From: Halorubrum depositum
Lineage (GTDB): Archaea; Halobacteriota; Halobacteria; Halobacteriales; Haloferacaceae
Reading direction: 5' to 3'
DNA length: 64,000 nt
NCBI RefSeq assembly: GCF_007671725.1
Contig: NZ_VCNM01000001.1
Location: 1-64,000, forward strand
Position numbers and translations under genes: made by a program
Shown: positions 41,723 through 54,331 of the stretch, one piece after another
How the letters are laid out: each line of letters starts with the position of its first letter
Numbering within the stretch: position 1 is the first letter of the stretch
The notes under the pieces: model-generated
What the model was told of the DNA's origin: nothing
Seen by the model: only the letters and a program-made list of their open reading frames with translations
The model's database searches: none

Positions 41723-43027
41723 CTACGGCTCCAGCCGGTTCGGGTCGCGCGGGAACATGATCGCCTCCTTGATGTTGTCGAGGTCGGCGACCTTCTGGAC
41801 GAGGCGGTCGATGCCGAGCCCGTAGCCGCCGTGGGGCGGGGTACCGAAGCTGAGCGCCTCGATGTAGAACTCGAAGTTCGCCGTCTCGACGCCCTCCTCT
41901 TCCATGACCTCGACCATGCGGTCGACGTCGTGTTCGCGCTGCCCGCCCGAGGAGAGCTCCTGGCCCTTGTAGATGAGGTCGAACTTCCGCGAGGCGATCT
42001 CGTCGCCCTCGACGTCCTGCATGTAGTAGAACTTCTCGTCGGGGTAGCCGACGACGAAGAACGCGGGATGCCCCTGCTCCTCGAAGTGCTCGCCCAGCAG
42101 CTTCTCGCCCTTCGTGTCGAGGTCGGTCGGGTCGTCCGGGAAGTGGCCGTACTCGCGCTCGAGGATGTCGAGCGCCTCGTCGAAGGTGATCCGCGGGAAG
42201 TCGTCCTCGGGCACGTCGAGGTCGACGTCGAGGAGGTCGAGCTCGCGCTCGGCGTTCTCGGCGGCCGCGCGGAGCGCGTACCGCAGCGACTCCTCTTGCA
42301 CGTCCATCACGTCGTCGTGGTCGTCGATGTACGCAAGCTCCACGTCGAACATCGCGATCTCGGAGACGTGCCGGGAGGTCGCGAAGTCCTCGGCGCGGAA
42401 CGCGGTGCCCGTCTCGTAGACGGCCTCGTAGCCCGAGGCCATCAGCATCTGCTTGTACAGCTGCGGGCTCTGCGAGAGGAACGCGTCCTTATTGTAGTAG
42501 AGGATCGGGAACAGCTCCGCGCCGCCCTCGGCGCCGCCCTTCGAGATGAGCGGCGTTTTGATGTCGACGAACCCCTCGTCGTCGAACCACTCCTCCATCG
42601 CGGTCATCAGCTTCGAACGGAGGGTGAAGACGGCGAGCGTCTCCGGCTTCCGGAGGTCGAGCGCGCGGTTGTCGAGCCGGGTCGAGAGGTCGACCTCGAT
42701 GTCCTTCGAGATCTCCAGCGGGAGCGGGGAGTCGGCCTCGTCGATGACCTCGTACTCGGTCGGCGCGATCTCGACGCCGCCGGGCGCCTGGTCGCTCTCA
42801 AGCGGCTCGCCGACGACGCGGACCACGTCCTCGGCACCGACGTCCTGCACGGCCTCGAACAGCTCCGGCTCCCGCTCCTCCTTGAAGACGATCTGGATGA
42901 GCCCCTCGCGGTCGCGCACGATGAGGAAGACGAGGCCTCCCAGGTCGCGGATCTCGTGGACGTGGCCGGCGATGGCGACCTCGTCCGCGTCCGGTTCGAC
43001 GTCCGACGTGTGGATTCGCTCGATCAT
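41723..43027 (-). CDS. aspS: aspartyl-tRNA synthetase
   Basis: Class II synthetase of 434 residues charging tRNA-Asp. The N-terminal OB fold (about 15-105) has [23 protein letters not shown]. Class II motif 2 is at [14 protein letters not shown] and motif 3 at [12 protein letters not shown]. Archaeal/eukaryotic-type length. Whether it also charges tRNA-Asn cannot be told by eye. ATG at 43027 gives the conserved MIERIHTSD start; another in-frame Met 15 codons earlier is less likely. Confidence 0.94.
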   Translation of the reverse strand: MIERIHTSDVEPDADEVAIAGHVHEIRDLGGLVFLIVRDREGLIQIVFKEEREPELFEAVQDVGAEDVVRVVGEPLESDQAPGGVEIAPTEYEVIDEADSPLPLEISKDIEVDLSTRLDNRALDLRKPETLAVFTLRSKLMTAMEEWFDDEGFVDIKTPLISKGGAEGGAELFPILYYNKDAFLSQSPQLYKQMLMASGYEAVYETGTAFRAEDFATSRHVSEIAMFDVELAYIDDHDDVMDVQEESLRYALRAAAENAERELDLLDVDLDVPEDDFPRITFDEALDILEREYGHFPDDPTDLDTKGEKLLGEHFEEQGHPAFFVVGYPDEKFYYMQDVEGDEIASRKFDLIYKGQELSSGGQREHDVDRMVEVMEEEGVETANFEFYIEALSFGTPPHGGYGLGIDRLVQKVADLDNIKEAIMFPRDPNRLEP

Positions 43028-43204
43028 GACGGTGGCTGCGTTACGTGGGTCTGGTCGGGCGTTCGCCATAGGCCTGTCGTCTCGCCGTCGACGGAACCCG
43101 TCGCGCGCGGCGGTCTCGCCGCGGATTCGCGGCGGTCGCGCGGTCGGCGCCGCAGTCGGATTCCGACGTGTGCTACCGAGGCACAATCTCGCCACAGATT
43201 TAAT

Positions 43205-43219
43205 ATCCGTCCGACGGAT
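43205..43219. promoter_or_regulatory. palindrome overlapping a TATA-like box
   Basis: ATCCGTC-C-GACGGAT, a perfect 7-1-7 inverted repeat. It directly follows TTTAATA (43198-43204), which reads TATTAAA on the minus strand. The site lies 178 bases before aspS (minus) and 41 bases before a possible small plus-strand gene, so it could serve either. Confidence 0.5.
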
Positions 43220-43259
43220 TCGCCTATCAACGGCGCACTCGCGCCGCGGAGTCCACGTA

Positions 43260-43372
43260 TGACCCGCTTCCGTTCCGTCGCCTCGGCGTCCGCCGCCATC
43301 GCCAGCGGCGCGCTCCTCGGCTGGAACGGCTACGGGACTCCGGACACACGGTCCGTCCGGCCGACCGCGTAA
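43260..43372 (+). CDS. possible short peptide gene
   Basis: Frame of 37 codons ([20 protein letters not shown]...) behind a TTTAATA box at 43198-43204 and a palindrome at 43205-43219. A hydrophobic middle and single Trp are seen. No family is recognised and codon evidence is limited, so it may be chance. The rest of the region 43028-43577 holds no other supportable gene. Confidence 0.25.
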
Positions 43373-43577
43373 CGCGCGTCGGCTGGGGAGGGTTCCCCCG
43401 CGGGACGGACCGCACCCCGTTCTCTCCAGCCGCCGCCGTATCGACCGCGGAACCGCCGGACGCGACCGTGTCACCCTCGCGAGCGCCGAGGCCGCCCCGC
43501 CGCCCGCTCCCGCGGGCGCCGAGGAACGGAGCCCGGCGTTCGAGGTCGCACCGCGTTCGATTCGCGGCGAGGGATTC

Positions 43578-43919
43578 ATGGCAGCAGCCATCCGCACGCA
43601 GACGGTGGAAGCGACGGTGAGCGTTCGCGTCTCGCAGGCGGCCGGCGGCGACCTTGCGGCCGGCACCCGCCGACAGCTGGAGCGCGTCGACGGGGTGGCC
43701 GTCGAGGGGCTGACGATCGCCGGCGTCCGGCCGGGGCTCAACGACACGACGGTGGAGGCGGTCGCGACCCTCTCGGTCGACGGCGAGGAACCGGTCACGG
43801 ACCCCGAGCATCACACCGACGCAGACGCTCCCGGCGGCGTCGCCGACCGCGTCGCGGAGCGACTGAGTGACGGGTTCGGCGTGGAGCCGGAGCGCGTCGA
43901 ACTCGTCGACGGCGCGTAA
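43578..43919 (+). CDS. hypothetical small acidic protein
   Basis: Protein of 113 residues with alternating beta strands ([45 protein letters not shown]) and a C-terminal helix ([24 protein letters not shown]). The strong GC3 bias suggests it is truly coded. I do not recognise a family. It is convergent with larC, 40 bases away. Confidence 0.6.
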   Translation: MAAAIRTQTVEATVSVRVSQAAGGDLAAGTRRQLERVDGVAVEGLTIAGVRPGLNDTTVEAVATLSVDGEEPVTDPEHHTDADAPGGVADRVAERLSDGFGVEPERVELVDGA

Positions 43920-43958
43920 CCGAACCGGGTCTCACCCCGCTTCCGTCTCCCGCCGACT

Positions 43959-45377
43959 TCACTCGCCCAAGCGATCGCGCACCCGCGCCTCCGCCCGCCG
44001 GAGCACGTCTCGGACCGGTAGCCCCGCGGTCTCGGCGACCGCGGCCGCGTCGTCGTACTCGGCGCTCACGTCGTAGACGTCGCCGTCGGCGGTCGACGCC
44101 ACCTTCACCGACACCTCGTACGCGTCGCCGTCGACCGCGAGCGTCGCCGTCTCGAAGGCACGCTCCGCGATCCATCGGTGGCTCGCGCCCGACTGTCGGA
44201 CGCCGAGGGTCCCCGTCTCGCGGGCGAGCCGTTCCGCCACCGCCTCGGCGTCCTCCGGCTTGCAGACGACCGTGACGAGGTGGCCCGGCCGCGACTTCTT
44301 CATCGTCGTCGGGACGACCGTCACGTCTCGGGCGCCGGCGCGCACGAGGCTCTCCTGGAGTCCGCCGAGCACCTCGGGCGAGGCGTCGTCGAGGTTCGTC
44401 TCCAGCACCGCGATCTCGTCGCGGACGAGTCCGCCGACGTCCGCTCCCGCGGTCGCACCGCCCTCGCTACCGCCGTCGCCGACGAGGACGCGGAGGACGT
44501 TCGGGTGATCCGGGAAGGTCGCGTCGCCCGCCCCGTAGCCGGCGGCGTCGACGTCGAGGGAGGGCAGGCGGTCGACGCCCTCGGCGACCGCCGCCAGTAT
44601 CGCGGCCCCCGTCGGCGTGAGCAGCTCGCGGTCGACGGGGCCACCGACCACCGAGAAGCCGGCGCCCGCTAAGATCTCGGTCGTCGCCGGCGCGGGGACC
44701 GGGTAGACGCCGTGGCTCATCGAGACCTCGCCGCCGCCGGTCGCGACCGGAGTCGCCACGACGCGGTCGGGGTCGAGGTCGTCGAGGAGGAGCGCCGCCC
44801 CCACCACGTCGGCGATCGCGTCGTCCGCGCCGACCTCGTGGAAGTGCGTCTCGTCGAGATCGGTGCCGTGGACCGACGCCTCGGCGAGCCCGAGACGCTC
44901 GAAGGCGTCGAGCGCGACCGACTCGACGGACGCAGGGAGATCCATCGACTCGACGAGCGCGACGACCTCGGGGTAGCTGCGGTGGACGCCCGCTCCCTCG
45001 GCGTGATCGCCGTGCTCGTGTTCGTGGTCGTGGTCATGTCCGTGGTCGCGCTCACTCTCGCCGTGTTCGTGGTCGTGGTCATGTCCGTGACCGTGGTCGT
45101 CCTCGCCGTGACCGTGGTCGTCCTCGCCGTGACCGTGGTCGTGTCCGTGATCGGGATCGCCCCCGGCCTCTCCGCCGTCGCCGTCTTTCTCGTCGAGGAG
45201 CACGTCGACGGTCGTCGCTCGGATCCCCTTGTTCGTCGTCTCCCCGATCTCGTACCGGACCGGGAGCCGATCGGTCACGGGCGAGAGGACCTCCGGGTCG
45301 GCGCCGGCCGCGATCAGCGCGGCGCAGATCATGTCGCCGGCGGCGCCGGTCCGGCCGTCGAAGACGAGCGTTCGCAT
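43959..45377 (-). CDS. larC: LarC-type nickel insertion protein
   Basis: Protein of 472 residues that in bacteria inserts nickel into pyridinium bisthiocarboxylate mononucleotide, the cofactor of lactate racemase. It opens with FDGRTGAAGDMICAALI and carries a His/Asp-rich metal tract (about residues 77-128, HGHDHDHEHG-type repeats). HFHEVGADDAIADVVGAA follows. The C-terminal half has NLDDASPEVLGGLQESL and TMKKSRPGHLVTVVCKP. Neither larB nor larE nor a racemase is in the window, so the final enzyme served is unknown. Confidence 0.9.
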   Translation of the reverse strand: MRTLVFDGRTGAAGDMICAALIAAGADPEVLSPVTDRLPVRYEIGETTNKGIRATTVDVLLDEKDGDGGEAGGDPDHGHDHGHGEDDHGHGEDDHGHGHDHDHEHGESERDHGHDHDHEHEHGDHAEGAGVHRSYPEVVALVESMDLPASVESVALDAFERLGLAEASVHGTDLDETHFHEVGADDAIADVVGAALLLDDLDPDRVVATPVATGGGEVSMSHGVYPVPAPATTEILAGAGFSVVGGPVDRELLTPTGAAILAAVAEGVDRLPSLDVDAAGYGAGDATFPDHPNVLRVLVGDGGSEGGATAGADVGGLVRDEIAVLETNLDDASPEVLGGLQESLVRAGARDVTVVPTTMKKSRPGHLVTVVCKPEDAEAVAERLARETGTLGVRQSGASHRWIAERAFETATLAVDGDAYEVSVKVASTADGDVYDVSAEYDDAAAVAETAGLPVRDVLRRAEARVRDRLGE

Positions 45378-45659
45378 GGCGGACCGGAGGCGAGCGCGGG
45401 ACAAATACCTCCGGATCCGTCGGCGGGCCCCCCGGAACCGCCCTGCGACCGCGGCCGGAGCCGGCGTCGCTATCCCGGCCGGGTCGACGGCGAAAACGCA
45501 CGCTTACGACGGCGTTTTAAGTCGGGGGTCCGTACCGTGTCACATGATGACACAGTCCGCCGCGGGTCCCGGTTCTCCCGGACGGACCGGCGGCACGGGC
45601 AGGGGCAACAGGCTTATTCCCGAACCGGCTGGAGATACGGGTAACCCCCGCGAGGAACC

Positions 45660-47882
45660 ATGAACGAAGTCCAACTCGAAGTGGCGAAGGCGTACCCGAA
45701 CGACTCGGGACGCGGCATCGCCCGCCTCGACCCCGACACGCTGTTGCACCTCAAGCTCTCGCCCGGCGACATCATCGAGATCGAGGGCGCGGAGACGACC
45801 GCCGCGAAGGTCTGGCGCGCCGACCGCCAGGACTGGAACACCGACACGGTCCGCGTCGACGGGTTCACCCGCCAGAACGCCGACGTCGGCATCGGCGAGC
45901 GCGTGACCATCCGAAAGGCGGAGGCGGAGAAGGCCGAGAAGCTCGTCTTGGCCCCGCCGGAGGAGGCGTCGGTCCAGTTCGGCTCCGACGCCGCCGGCAT
46001 GGTGAAACGCCAGATCCTCAAGCGCCCGGTCGTCGAGCGCGACATCGTCCCCGTGATGTCCTCGACGAATCACCCGTTCATGCGGTCGCCCGGGCAGGCG
46101 ATCCCGCTGATCGCGGTGGAGACCGAGCCGGACGGCGTCTGTCTGATCACCGAGGACACCGACGTCGAGCTCCGCGAAGAGCCGATCTCCGGGTTCGAGA
46201 AGACGGGCGGCGGGATCACCTACGAGGACATCGGCGGCCTCCAGAACGAGATCCAGCGCGTCCGCGAGATGGTCGAGCTGCCGATGAAGCACCCGCAGAT
46301 CTTCTCGAAGCTCGGGATCGAGCCGCCGCAGGGCGTCCTCCTGCACGGCCCGCCGGGCACGGGGAAGACCCTGCTCGCGAAGGCCGTCGCCAACGAGACG
46401 TCGGCGTCGTTCTTCTCGATCGCCGGCCCGGAGATCATCTCGAAGTACTACGGCGAGTCCGAACAGCAGCTCCGGGAGATCTTCGAGGACGCGAAGGAGG
46501 AGAGCCCCAGCATCATCTTCATCGACGAGCTCGACTCGATCGCGCCCAAGCGCGAGGACGTCACGGGCGAGGTCGAGCGCCGCGTCGTCGCCCAGCTGCT
46601 GACGATGATGGACGGCCTGGAGACGCGCGGGCAGGTGGTCGTCATCGGCGCCACCAACCGCGTCGACAGCGTCGACCCCGCGCTCCGCCGCCCCGGCCGG
46701 TTCGACCGCGAGATCGAGATCGGCGTCCCCGACGAGACGGGCCGCAAGGAGATCCTCCAGATCCACACCCGCGGGATGCCGCTCTCGGACGACGTCTCCC
46801 TCGACCACCTCGCCGACGAGACGCACGGGTTCGTCGGCGCCGACATCGAGAGCCTGACGAAGGAGGCCGCGATGAAGGCGCTCCGTCGCTACCTCCCCGA
46901 GATCGACCTCGACGACGAGGAGGTCCCGCCGAGCCTGATCGACCGGATGATCGTCAAGCGCGACGACTTCTCGGGCGCGCTCACGGAGGTGGAGCCGTCG
47001 GCGATGCGGGAGGTGCTCGTCGAGCTCCCGAAGATCTCGTGGGACGACGTGGGCGGGCTCAGCGACGCCCAAGAACAGGTCCAAGAGTCCGTGGAGTGGC
47101 CGCTCACCTCGCCCGAGAAGTTCGACCGGATGGGCGTCGACGCCCCGAAGGGCGTGCTGTTGTACGGCCCACCCGGAACCGGGAAGACGCTGATGGCGAA
47201 GGCGGTCGCCAACGAGACGAACGCGAACTTCATCTCGGTCAGGGGGCCGCAGCTGCTCTCGAAGTGGGTCGGCGAGTCGGAGAAGGCGATCAGACAGACC
47301 TTCCGGAAGGCCCGGCAGGTGAGCCCGACGATCATCTTCTTCGACGAGCTCGACAGTCTCGCGCCCTCGCGCGGGCAGGAGATGGGGAACAACGTCTCCG
47401 AGCGCGTCGTCAACCAGCTGCTCACCGAGCTCGACGGGTTAGAGGAGATGGGCGACGTGATGGTGATCGGCGCCACCAACCGCCCCGACATGATCGACCC
47501 CGCGCTGCTGCGCTCGGGCCGGTTCGACCGGCTCGTGATGATCGGCCAGCCCGACCAGGAGGGCCGCGAGCAGATCCTCGACATCCACACCCAGGACACG
47601 CCGCTCGCGCCCGACGTGAGCCTCCGCGAGATCGCGGAGATCACGGACGGCTACGTCGGCTCCGACCTCGAGGGGATCGCCCGCGAGGCCGCCATCGAGG
47701 CCCTGCGCGACGACGACGACGCCGAGGAGGTCGAGATGAAGCACTTCCGGCGCGCCATGGAGTCGGTGCGTCCCACGATCAACGACGACATCCTCGCGTA
47801 CTACGAGGAGGTCGAACAGCAGTTCAAGGGCGGCAGCGGAAACGCGATCCGCGACACCGGCGGCCGGATCGGGTTCCAGTAA
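45660..47882 (+). CDS. cdc48: Cdc48/VCP-type AAA+ ATPase
   Basis: Unfoldase/segregase of 740 residues, ring-forming. The N domain (about 1-190) starts [21 protein letters not shown]. The two AAA modules each have Walker A GPPGTGKT, with Walker [10 protein letters not shown] and IIFFDELDS. Arginine fingers lie in the RRPGRFDRE and RSGRFDRL regions. The pore motif is KYYGE in D1. In haloarchaea it works with the proteasome and SAMP system on protein turnover. The end of the gene is followed by a T-run hairpin at 47920-47936. Confidence 0.95.
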   Translation: MNEVQLEVAKAYPNDSGRGIARLDPDTLLHLKLSPGDIIEIEGAETTAAKVWRADRQDWNTDTVRVDGFTRQNADVGIGERVTIRKAEAEKAEKLVLAPPEEASVQFGSDAAGMVKRQILKRPVVERDIVPVMSSTNHPFMRSPGQAIPLIAVETEPDGVCLITEDTDVELREEPISGFEKTGGGITYEDIGGLQNEIQRVREMVELPMKHPQIFSKLGIEPPQGVLLHGPPGTGKTLLAKAVANETSASFFSIAGPEIISKYYGESEQQLREIFEDAKEESPSIIFIDELDSIAPKREDVTGEVERRVVAQLLTMMDGLETRGQVVVIGATNRVDSVDPALRRPGRFDREIEIGVPDETGRKEILQIHTRGMPLSDDVSLDHLADETHGFVGADIESLTKEAAMKALRRYLPEIDLDDEEVPPSLIDRMIVKRDDFSGALTEVEPSAMREVLVELPKISWDDVGGLSDAQEQVQESVEWPLTSPEKFDRMGVDAPKGVLLYGPPGTGKTLMAKAVANETNANFISVRGPQLLSKWVGESEKAIRQTFRKARQVSPTIIFFDELDSLAPSRGQEMGNNVSERVVNQLLTELDGLEEMGDVMVIGATNRPDMIDPALLRSGRFDRLVMIGQPDQEGREQILDIHTQDTPLAPDVSLREIAEITDGYVGSDLEGIAREAAIEALRDDDDAEEVEMKHFRRAMESVRPTINDDILAYYEEVEQQFKGGSGNAIRDTGGRIGFQ

Positions 47883-47918
47883 GCCGCGGAGCCGTCTCCG
47901 GAGGCCGTCCGCCCGCGC

Positions 47919-47936
47919 CGACCGTTTTTTCGGCTG
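47919..47936 (+). terminator. T-run hairpin after cdc48
   Basis: GCCGA, CCG, TTTTTT, TCGGC: a short inverted repeat around six T residues, 37 bases after the cdc48 stop. Oligo-T is the known archaeal termination signal. Confidence 0.45.
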
Positions 47937-47958
47937 GGAAGCGTATTGACGCACGGCT

Positions 47959-48192
47959 ATGTCCGACGACGTCACCGTCGACGTGGAGGTCGAAGTGGAG
48001 GTCGACAGCGACGAACTGGAAATCGAGCGCGACGACGCCGAGGTCGTGGAAGCGAGCTACGAGGCGAGCGGCGTCGAGATCGGCATCGAAGCCGAGGTGG
48101 AGACGCACGGGGGCGACGACGAGGAGCACGGTCGCGATGAGGAGGAGACCGACCAGCACGAGGCCGATCACGACGCGGACGACGACGAGTAG
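47959..48192 (+). CDS. small very acidic protein
   Basis: Protein of 77 residues made almost only of Asp, Glu, Val, His and Ser, with an alternating VDVEVEVEV start and a His/Asp/Glu-rich tail (HGGDDEEHGRDEEE) that could bind metal. No family is recognised. It lies after cdc48 on the same strand, behind a probable terminator. The 5' region lacks a clear TATA box. Confidence 0.55.
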   Translation: MSDDVTVDVEVEVEVDSDELEIERDDAEVVEASYEASGVEIGIEAEVETHGGDDEEHGRDEEETDQHEADHDADDDE

Positions 48193-48272
48193 CCCGACGC
48201 CGTCGCCCGCGAGCGCGACTCCCGAGCGTCTCGTTCCGCGTCTTTTAACCCCGACAGCGACCAAGCGGAGCC

Positions 48273-48806
48273 ATGTCCCAGCCGCGCGTCCCGGGCGGTG
48301 ACGAGAACACGCTGGAGCTGCCCTGCGGGCAGACGATGGCGGCCGGCGAGCTGGACCTCGGGATGCGCGAGTTCGAGTGCGACTGCGGCGAGACGCACGC
48401 GGTCGTGATGGACGTGCATCCCCCCGAGCGGTTCCTCCCCGACTTCCTCGTCGAGGTGCTCCGCGAGGCGATCGAGACGACCAGCGAGGAGATGCCGGAG
48501 TTCGACACCCCGCACCTGCTCGGCGTCGTGTTAGAGGAGTTCCCGGAGGCCGTCGTCGCGTACGACGCCAGCGAGAACGCGGACGTCGGCTACGCGATGG
48601 CGTGGGTGACCGACTTCGACTCCCGGCGCCTCCACGAGATCGTCGTCGAGCTCGTCGTCGAGCTGATGGAGCACGCCGTGAGCCACGCCGACGACGACGA
48701 GGCGCTCTCGGCGTTCGAGGCGGAGATGGTCGAGTTCGACGTGAGCGAGTTCGTCGAGCAGTACCGCGCCGAGCGCGACCTCGAGGCCGAGGACCCGTAC
48801 GCCTGA
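48273..48806 (+). CDS. DUF5815 family protein
   Basis: Haloarchaeal conserved protein of 177 residues. The N-terminal metal site reads LPCGQTMAAGELDLGMREFECDCG (single Cys, then a CDC pair). The middle has MDVHPPERFLPDFLVEVLREAIE. The C-terminal region has [32 protein letters not shown]. No function is known to me. It has its own likely TATA (TTTTAACC, 48242-48249) and a start 24 bases further. Confidence 0.8.
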   Translation: MSQPRVPGGDENTLELPCGQTMAAGELDLGMREFECDCGETHAVVMDVHPPERFLPDFLVEVLREAIETTSEEMPEFDTPHLLGVVLEEFPEAVVAYDASENADVGYAMAWVTDFDSRRLHEIVVELVVELMEHAVSHADDDEALSAFEAEMVEFDVSEFVEQYRAERDLEAEDPYA

Positions 48807-48917
48807 ACGCCGTGCTCCGTCGATTTTAAACGGGGCCCCGGAAGACGGCTCGGACGGCCGAGATCTCCCGTTTCGGCGCTCCTGTCAGACATTTGTCCGA
48901 CTCGCGTCTCACTGAAC

Positions 48918-48939
48918 CCTATATGTACGGCTGTCGTAC
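48918..48939 (+). promoter_or_regulatory. TATA box and inverted repeat before the small HTH gene
   Basis: CCTATATGT (48918-48926) is followed at once by a perfect 5-5-5 inverted repeat GTACG-GCTGT-CGTAC (48925-48939) that covers the expected transcription start. It is a likely operator for the HTH protein encoded 10 bases downstream. Confidence 0.55.
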
Positions 48940-48948
48940 GTAAGACGT

Positions 48949-49164
48949 ATGAGCGGCGGCGAATACGACCGCTACGACCGAATTCGCAGCGTGCTCGCCG
49001 AGGCCGACGAGCCGCTGACGGCGCGGGAGATCCTCGCGCTCGCCGACGAGTGCGAGGAGATCGACAGCCCGCACCGCGTCGCGACCGTGCTGGGCCGGTG
49101 GGCCGAGCGCGGCGAGGTCGAGGTCATCGCGGACCGCCCGTACCGGTACAGGCTGGAGACCTGA
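48949..49164 (+). CDS. small winged-helix protein
   Basis: Protein of 71 residues forming one winged-helix domain: helices YDRIRSVLAEAD and TAREILALADE, recognition-type helix SPHRVATVLGRWAERG, then the wing EVEVIADRPYRYRLE. It looks like a DNA-binding regulator. An inverted repeat lies over its promoter (48925-48939), so autoregulation is plausible. Its 3' end overlaps a decayed peptidase fragment on the other strand. Confidence 0.72.
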   Translation: MSGGEYDRYDRIRSVLAEADEPLTAREILALADECEEIDSPHRVATVLGRWAERGEVEVIADRPYRYRLET

Positions 49165-49360
49165 TCGCGGCCGCGCGCGTCGCGGGCGACGCCGGCTCCT
49201 CGCGGTCGGGGTCCGCGGTCGGGAACACGCGGGTCTCGACGCCGATCGCGGCGAGTCGTTCGCGGCCGATCCCGAGTTGCGTCGCGTCGGCCGGACGCGA
49301 GGGCGCCACGACCGCCAGCTTCTGATCGTCCCCGAGCGGTGGGGGCGTCGCAAACGCCAT
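49124..49360 (-). pseudogene. N-terminal remnant of an S66-type LD-carboxypeptidase
   Basis: Frame of 78 residues beginning MAFATPPPLGDDQKLAVVAPS and continuing LGIGRERLAAIGVETRVFPTA. This resembles the first 50-60 residues of peptidase family S66 (VAPS segment, then a helix leading to a FPTA strand). Complete members run to about 300 residues or more and include a catalytic Ser that is absent here. The reading frame ends inside the opposite HTH gene. It is read as a truncated relic, based on family memory and not confirmed. Confidence 0.5.
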
Positions 49361-49440
49361 GTCGGCGGCTTGCGTTCGACGTCCCGATACGTCACCGGGT
49401 CGTATGATACTCCATCACGTGCGGTACGTCTCGACGTACC

Positions 49441-49455
49441 TTGCGAAAATCGCAA
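49441..49455 (+). promoter_or_regulatory. inverted repeat upstream of carB
   Basis: TTGCGA-AAA-TCGCAA, a perfect 6-3-6 repeat. It lies 32 bases before the carB TATA-like box (CTTATTAC, 49488-49495), whose spacing to the ATG at 49519 fits a leaderless start. It is a candidate control site for pyrimidine/arginine regulation. Confidence 0.5.
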
Positions 49456-49518
49456 AGTCGCTGCGAGATTCGTATTCTATCGTCGGCCTTATTACGATGA
49501 GCGTACTCCGTCGCGATA

Positions 49519-52746
<3,228 letters not shown>

Positions 52747-52831
52747 GCGCGTCGCGGTAGGAGACAGGGCACGGAATCGCCGCACGCCCGGAGGGGGAAC
52801 GCACAAGCCGCCCGCCGCCCTCCGGGCGGGT

Positions 52832-53473
52832 ATGAACGTCGATATTCTGCTGTACGACGGCTTCGACGAGCTGGACGGGATCGGCCCGTACGAGGTGTTC
52901 GACTACGCGATGGAGTACGCGAGCGAGAGCGGCGACGCCGCGGGCCGCGTCCGGTACGTGACCCTCGACGAGCGCGACTCGGTGACCGCGAGCCACGGGA
53001 CGCGGGTCGGGGTCGACGGGACCCTGCCCGAGCCGGACGCGGCCGACGTCCCCGACCTGCTGGTCGTCCCGGGCGGCGGCTGGAACGCGCGCGACGAGGA
53101 GGCGAGCGCGTGGGCGGAGGCGCGGAAGGGGGACGTTCCCCGCGCCCTCGCGGCCCACCACGCGGCCGGCACGCGGATCGCCTCGGTCTGCACCGGGTCC
53201 ATGCTGCTGGCGGAGGCCGGCGTCACCGACGGGCGGCGCGCCGTCACCCACGCCGGCGCGATCGACGAGCTCCGCGAGTCGGGGGCCGAGGTCGTTGACG
53301 CGCGCGTCGTCGACGACGGCGACCTGCTCACGGCCGGCGGCGTGACCTCCGGGATCGACCTGGCCCTGTACCTCGTCGAGCGAGAGTTCGGCGGCGACGT
53401 CGCCGACCGCGTCGCGACCGTCATCGAGTACGAGCGCCGCTACGAGGTCGCGGGCGAGAGCGAGAGCGACTGA
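52832..53473 (+). CDS. DJ-1/PfpI family protein
   Basis: Flavodoxin-like class I glutamine amidotransferase-fold protein of 213 residues. It starts VDILLYDGFDELDGIGPYEVF. A GG-rich elbow (VVPGGGWNARDE) follows. The nucleophile-elbow Cys is in IASVCTGSMLLAEAG, followed by RAVTHAGAIDEL, and a C-terminal helix leads to the end. The group near isocyanide hydratase and archaeal deglycase-like proteins shares this pattern. The substrate is not known. It is convergent with a Usp gene, seven bases apart. Confidence 0.88.
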   Translation: MNVDILLYDGFDELDGIGPYEVFDYAMEYASESGDAAGRVRYVTLDERDSVTASHGTRVGVDGTLPEPDAADVPDLLVVPGGGWNARDEEASAWAEARKGDVPRALAAHHAAGTRIASVCTGSMLLAEAGVTDGRRAVTHAGAIDELRESGAEVVDARVVDDGDLLTAGGVTSGIDLALYLVEREFGGDVADRVATVIEYERRYEVAGESESD

Positions 53474-53479
53474 CGCCGG

Positions 53480-53953
53480 TCAGTCGTCGCCGTCGTTGGG
53501 AAGCGGGGCGTCGGCCTCGCTCTCCCCGGCCTCGTTGCTCGTGGTCGCGCCGTCGGCCTCGACCGTGATCACGGTGCAGTCGAGCTCGCTCCGGAGGAAC
53601 GAGTCGATGTCCGGGTCGGAGAGGAGCTTCTGGACCATCCGCCGCCAGCGACCCGCCTGCTTCGAGCCGATGACGACGACGTCGGCCTTCTCGGCGACGA
53701 TCTCTTCGAGGATGGTCTCCTCGACGAGGAAGCCGCGCCGGACGACGTACCGCGCGCGGTCCACCGCCCCGATCCGCCGCTCGACGGCGCGCTTGAGGTC
53801 GCTGCGTGAGACGCCGCCGGAGTTCTGATACAGGTCCACGTGGAGGATCGTGAGGTCGGCGTCGCGCTCCTCGGCGACGCGGACGGCCTCCCGCAGCGTC
53901 GCCGCTGAGTGCGACGACGGAGGGAATCGGACCGGGACCACGACGAGAGTCAT
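53480..53953 (-). CDS. universal stress protein-like, non-canonical ATP motif
   Basis: UspA-fold protein of 157 residues starting TLVVVPVRFPPSSHSAATLREAV. The region where ATP-binding Usps carry Gly-x2-Gly-x9-Gly-Ser reads VIGSKQAGRWRRMVQKLLSDPDID, so that motif is degenerate and ATP binding is doubtful. A disordered acidic tail follows. This is one of three Usp proteins in the window (with 28409 and 60896). Confidence 0.8.
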   Translation of the reverse strand: MTLVVVPVRFPPSSHSAATLREAVRVAEERDADLTILHVDLYQNSGGVSRSDLKRAVERRIGAVDRARYVVRRGFLVEETILEEIVAEKADVVVIGSKQAGRWRRMVQKLLSDPDIDSFLRSELDCTVITVEADGATTSNEAGESEADAPLPNDGDD

Positions 53954-54028
53954 GACGGGAAGGTTGTGGCGGAGGGATAAATACGCTGTCGGTGCGAATA
54001 TTCGCGTTGAGAATCGAAGGGCCGCGCT

Positions 54029-54331
54029 TCACACGACGGGGGCGCCGGTCACCGCCGCGAACTGCTCCGGATCGAACCGAACCCCGCCGATCGAGTCGAT
54101 CCACGGGAGCCGCCCCAGCCGCCGAGCCCGGTCGTGCGACACGCGGACGACCGCGAACCCCGACCGGTGGTGGAGCACGAGCCGGCCCGACGTCCCCACG
54201 AGCCCGAGCAGCCCGGTGACGAACGCGTCGTGGTCGACCGATTCGGGGCGTTTCACGAAGAAGAACGCCTCCGCGTCGGGATCCGGTCCCGAGACCTCGA
54301 TCGACGCGCCGAACCGCTCCGCGAGGGTCAC
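54029..54331 (-). CDS. small ferredoxin-like protein of a five-gene cluster
   Basis: Protein of 100 residues, last gene of the cluster 54029-57187. The pattern FFFVKRPESVDHDAFVTG, then LVLHHRSGFAVVRVSHD and RLGRLPWIDSIGGVRFDPE, resembles the inhibitor-I9/subtilisin propeptide ferredoxin fold, but no protease is encoded nearby. It overlaps the upstream PASTA/HhH gene by four bases (ATGA), so translation is coupled. The function is unknown. Confidence 0.6.
   Translation of the reverse strand: MTLAERFGASIEVSGPDPDAEAFFFVKRPESVDHDAFVTGLLGLVGTSGRLVLHHRSGFAVVRVSHDRARRLGRLPWIDSIGGVRFDPEQFAAVTGAPVV

Noticed and set aside
45538-45554. Near-palindrome TGTCACATGATGACA between larC and cdc48
   Set aside because: The two arms are only five bases and it is far from either start codon, so it is too weak to call an operator.
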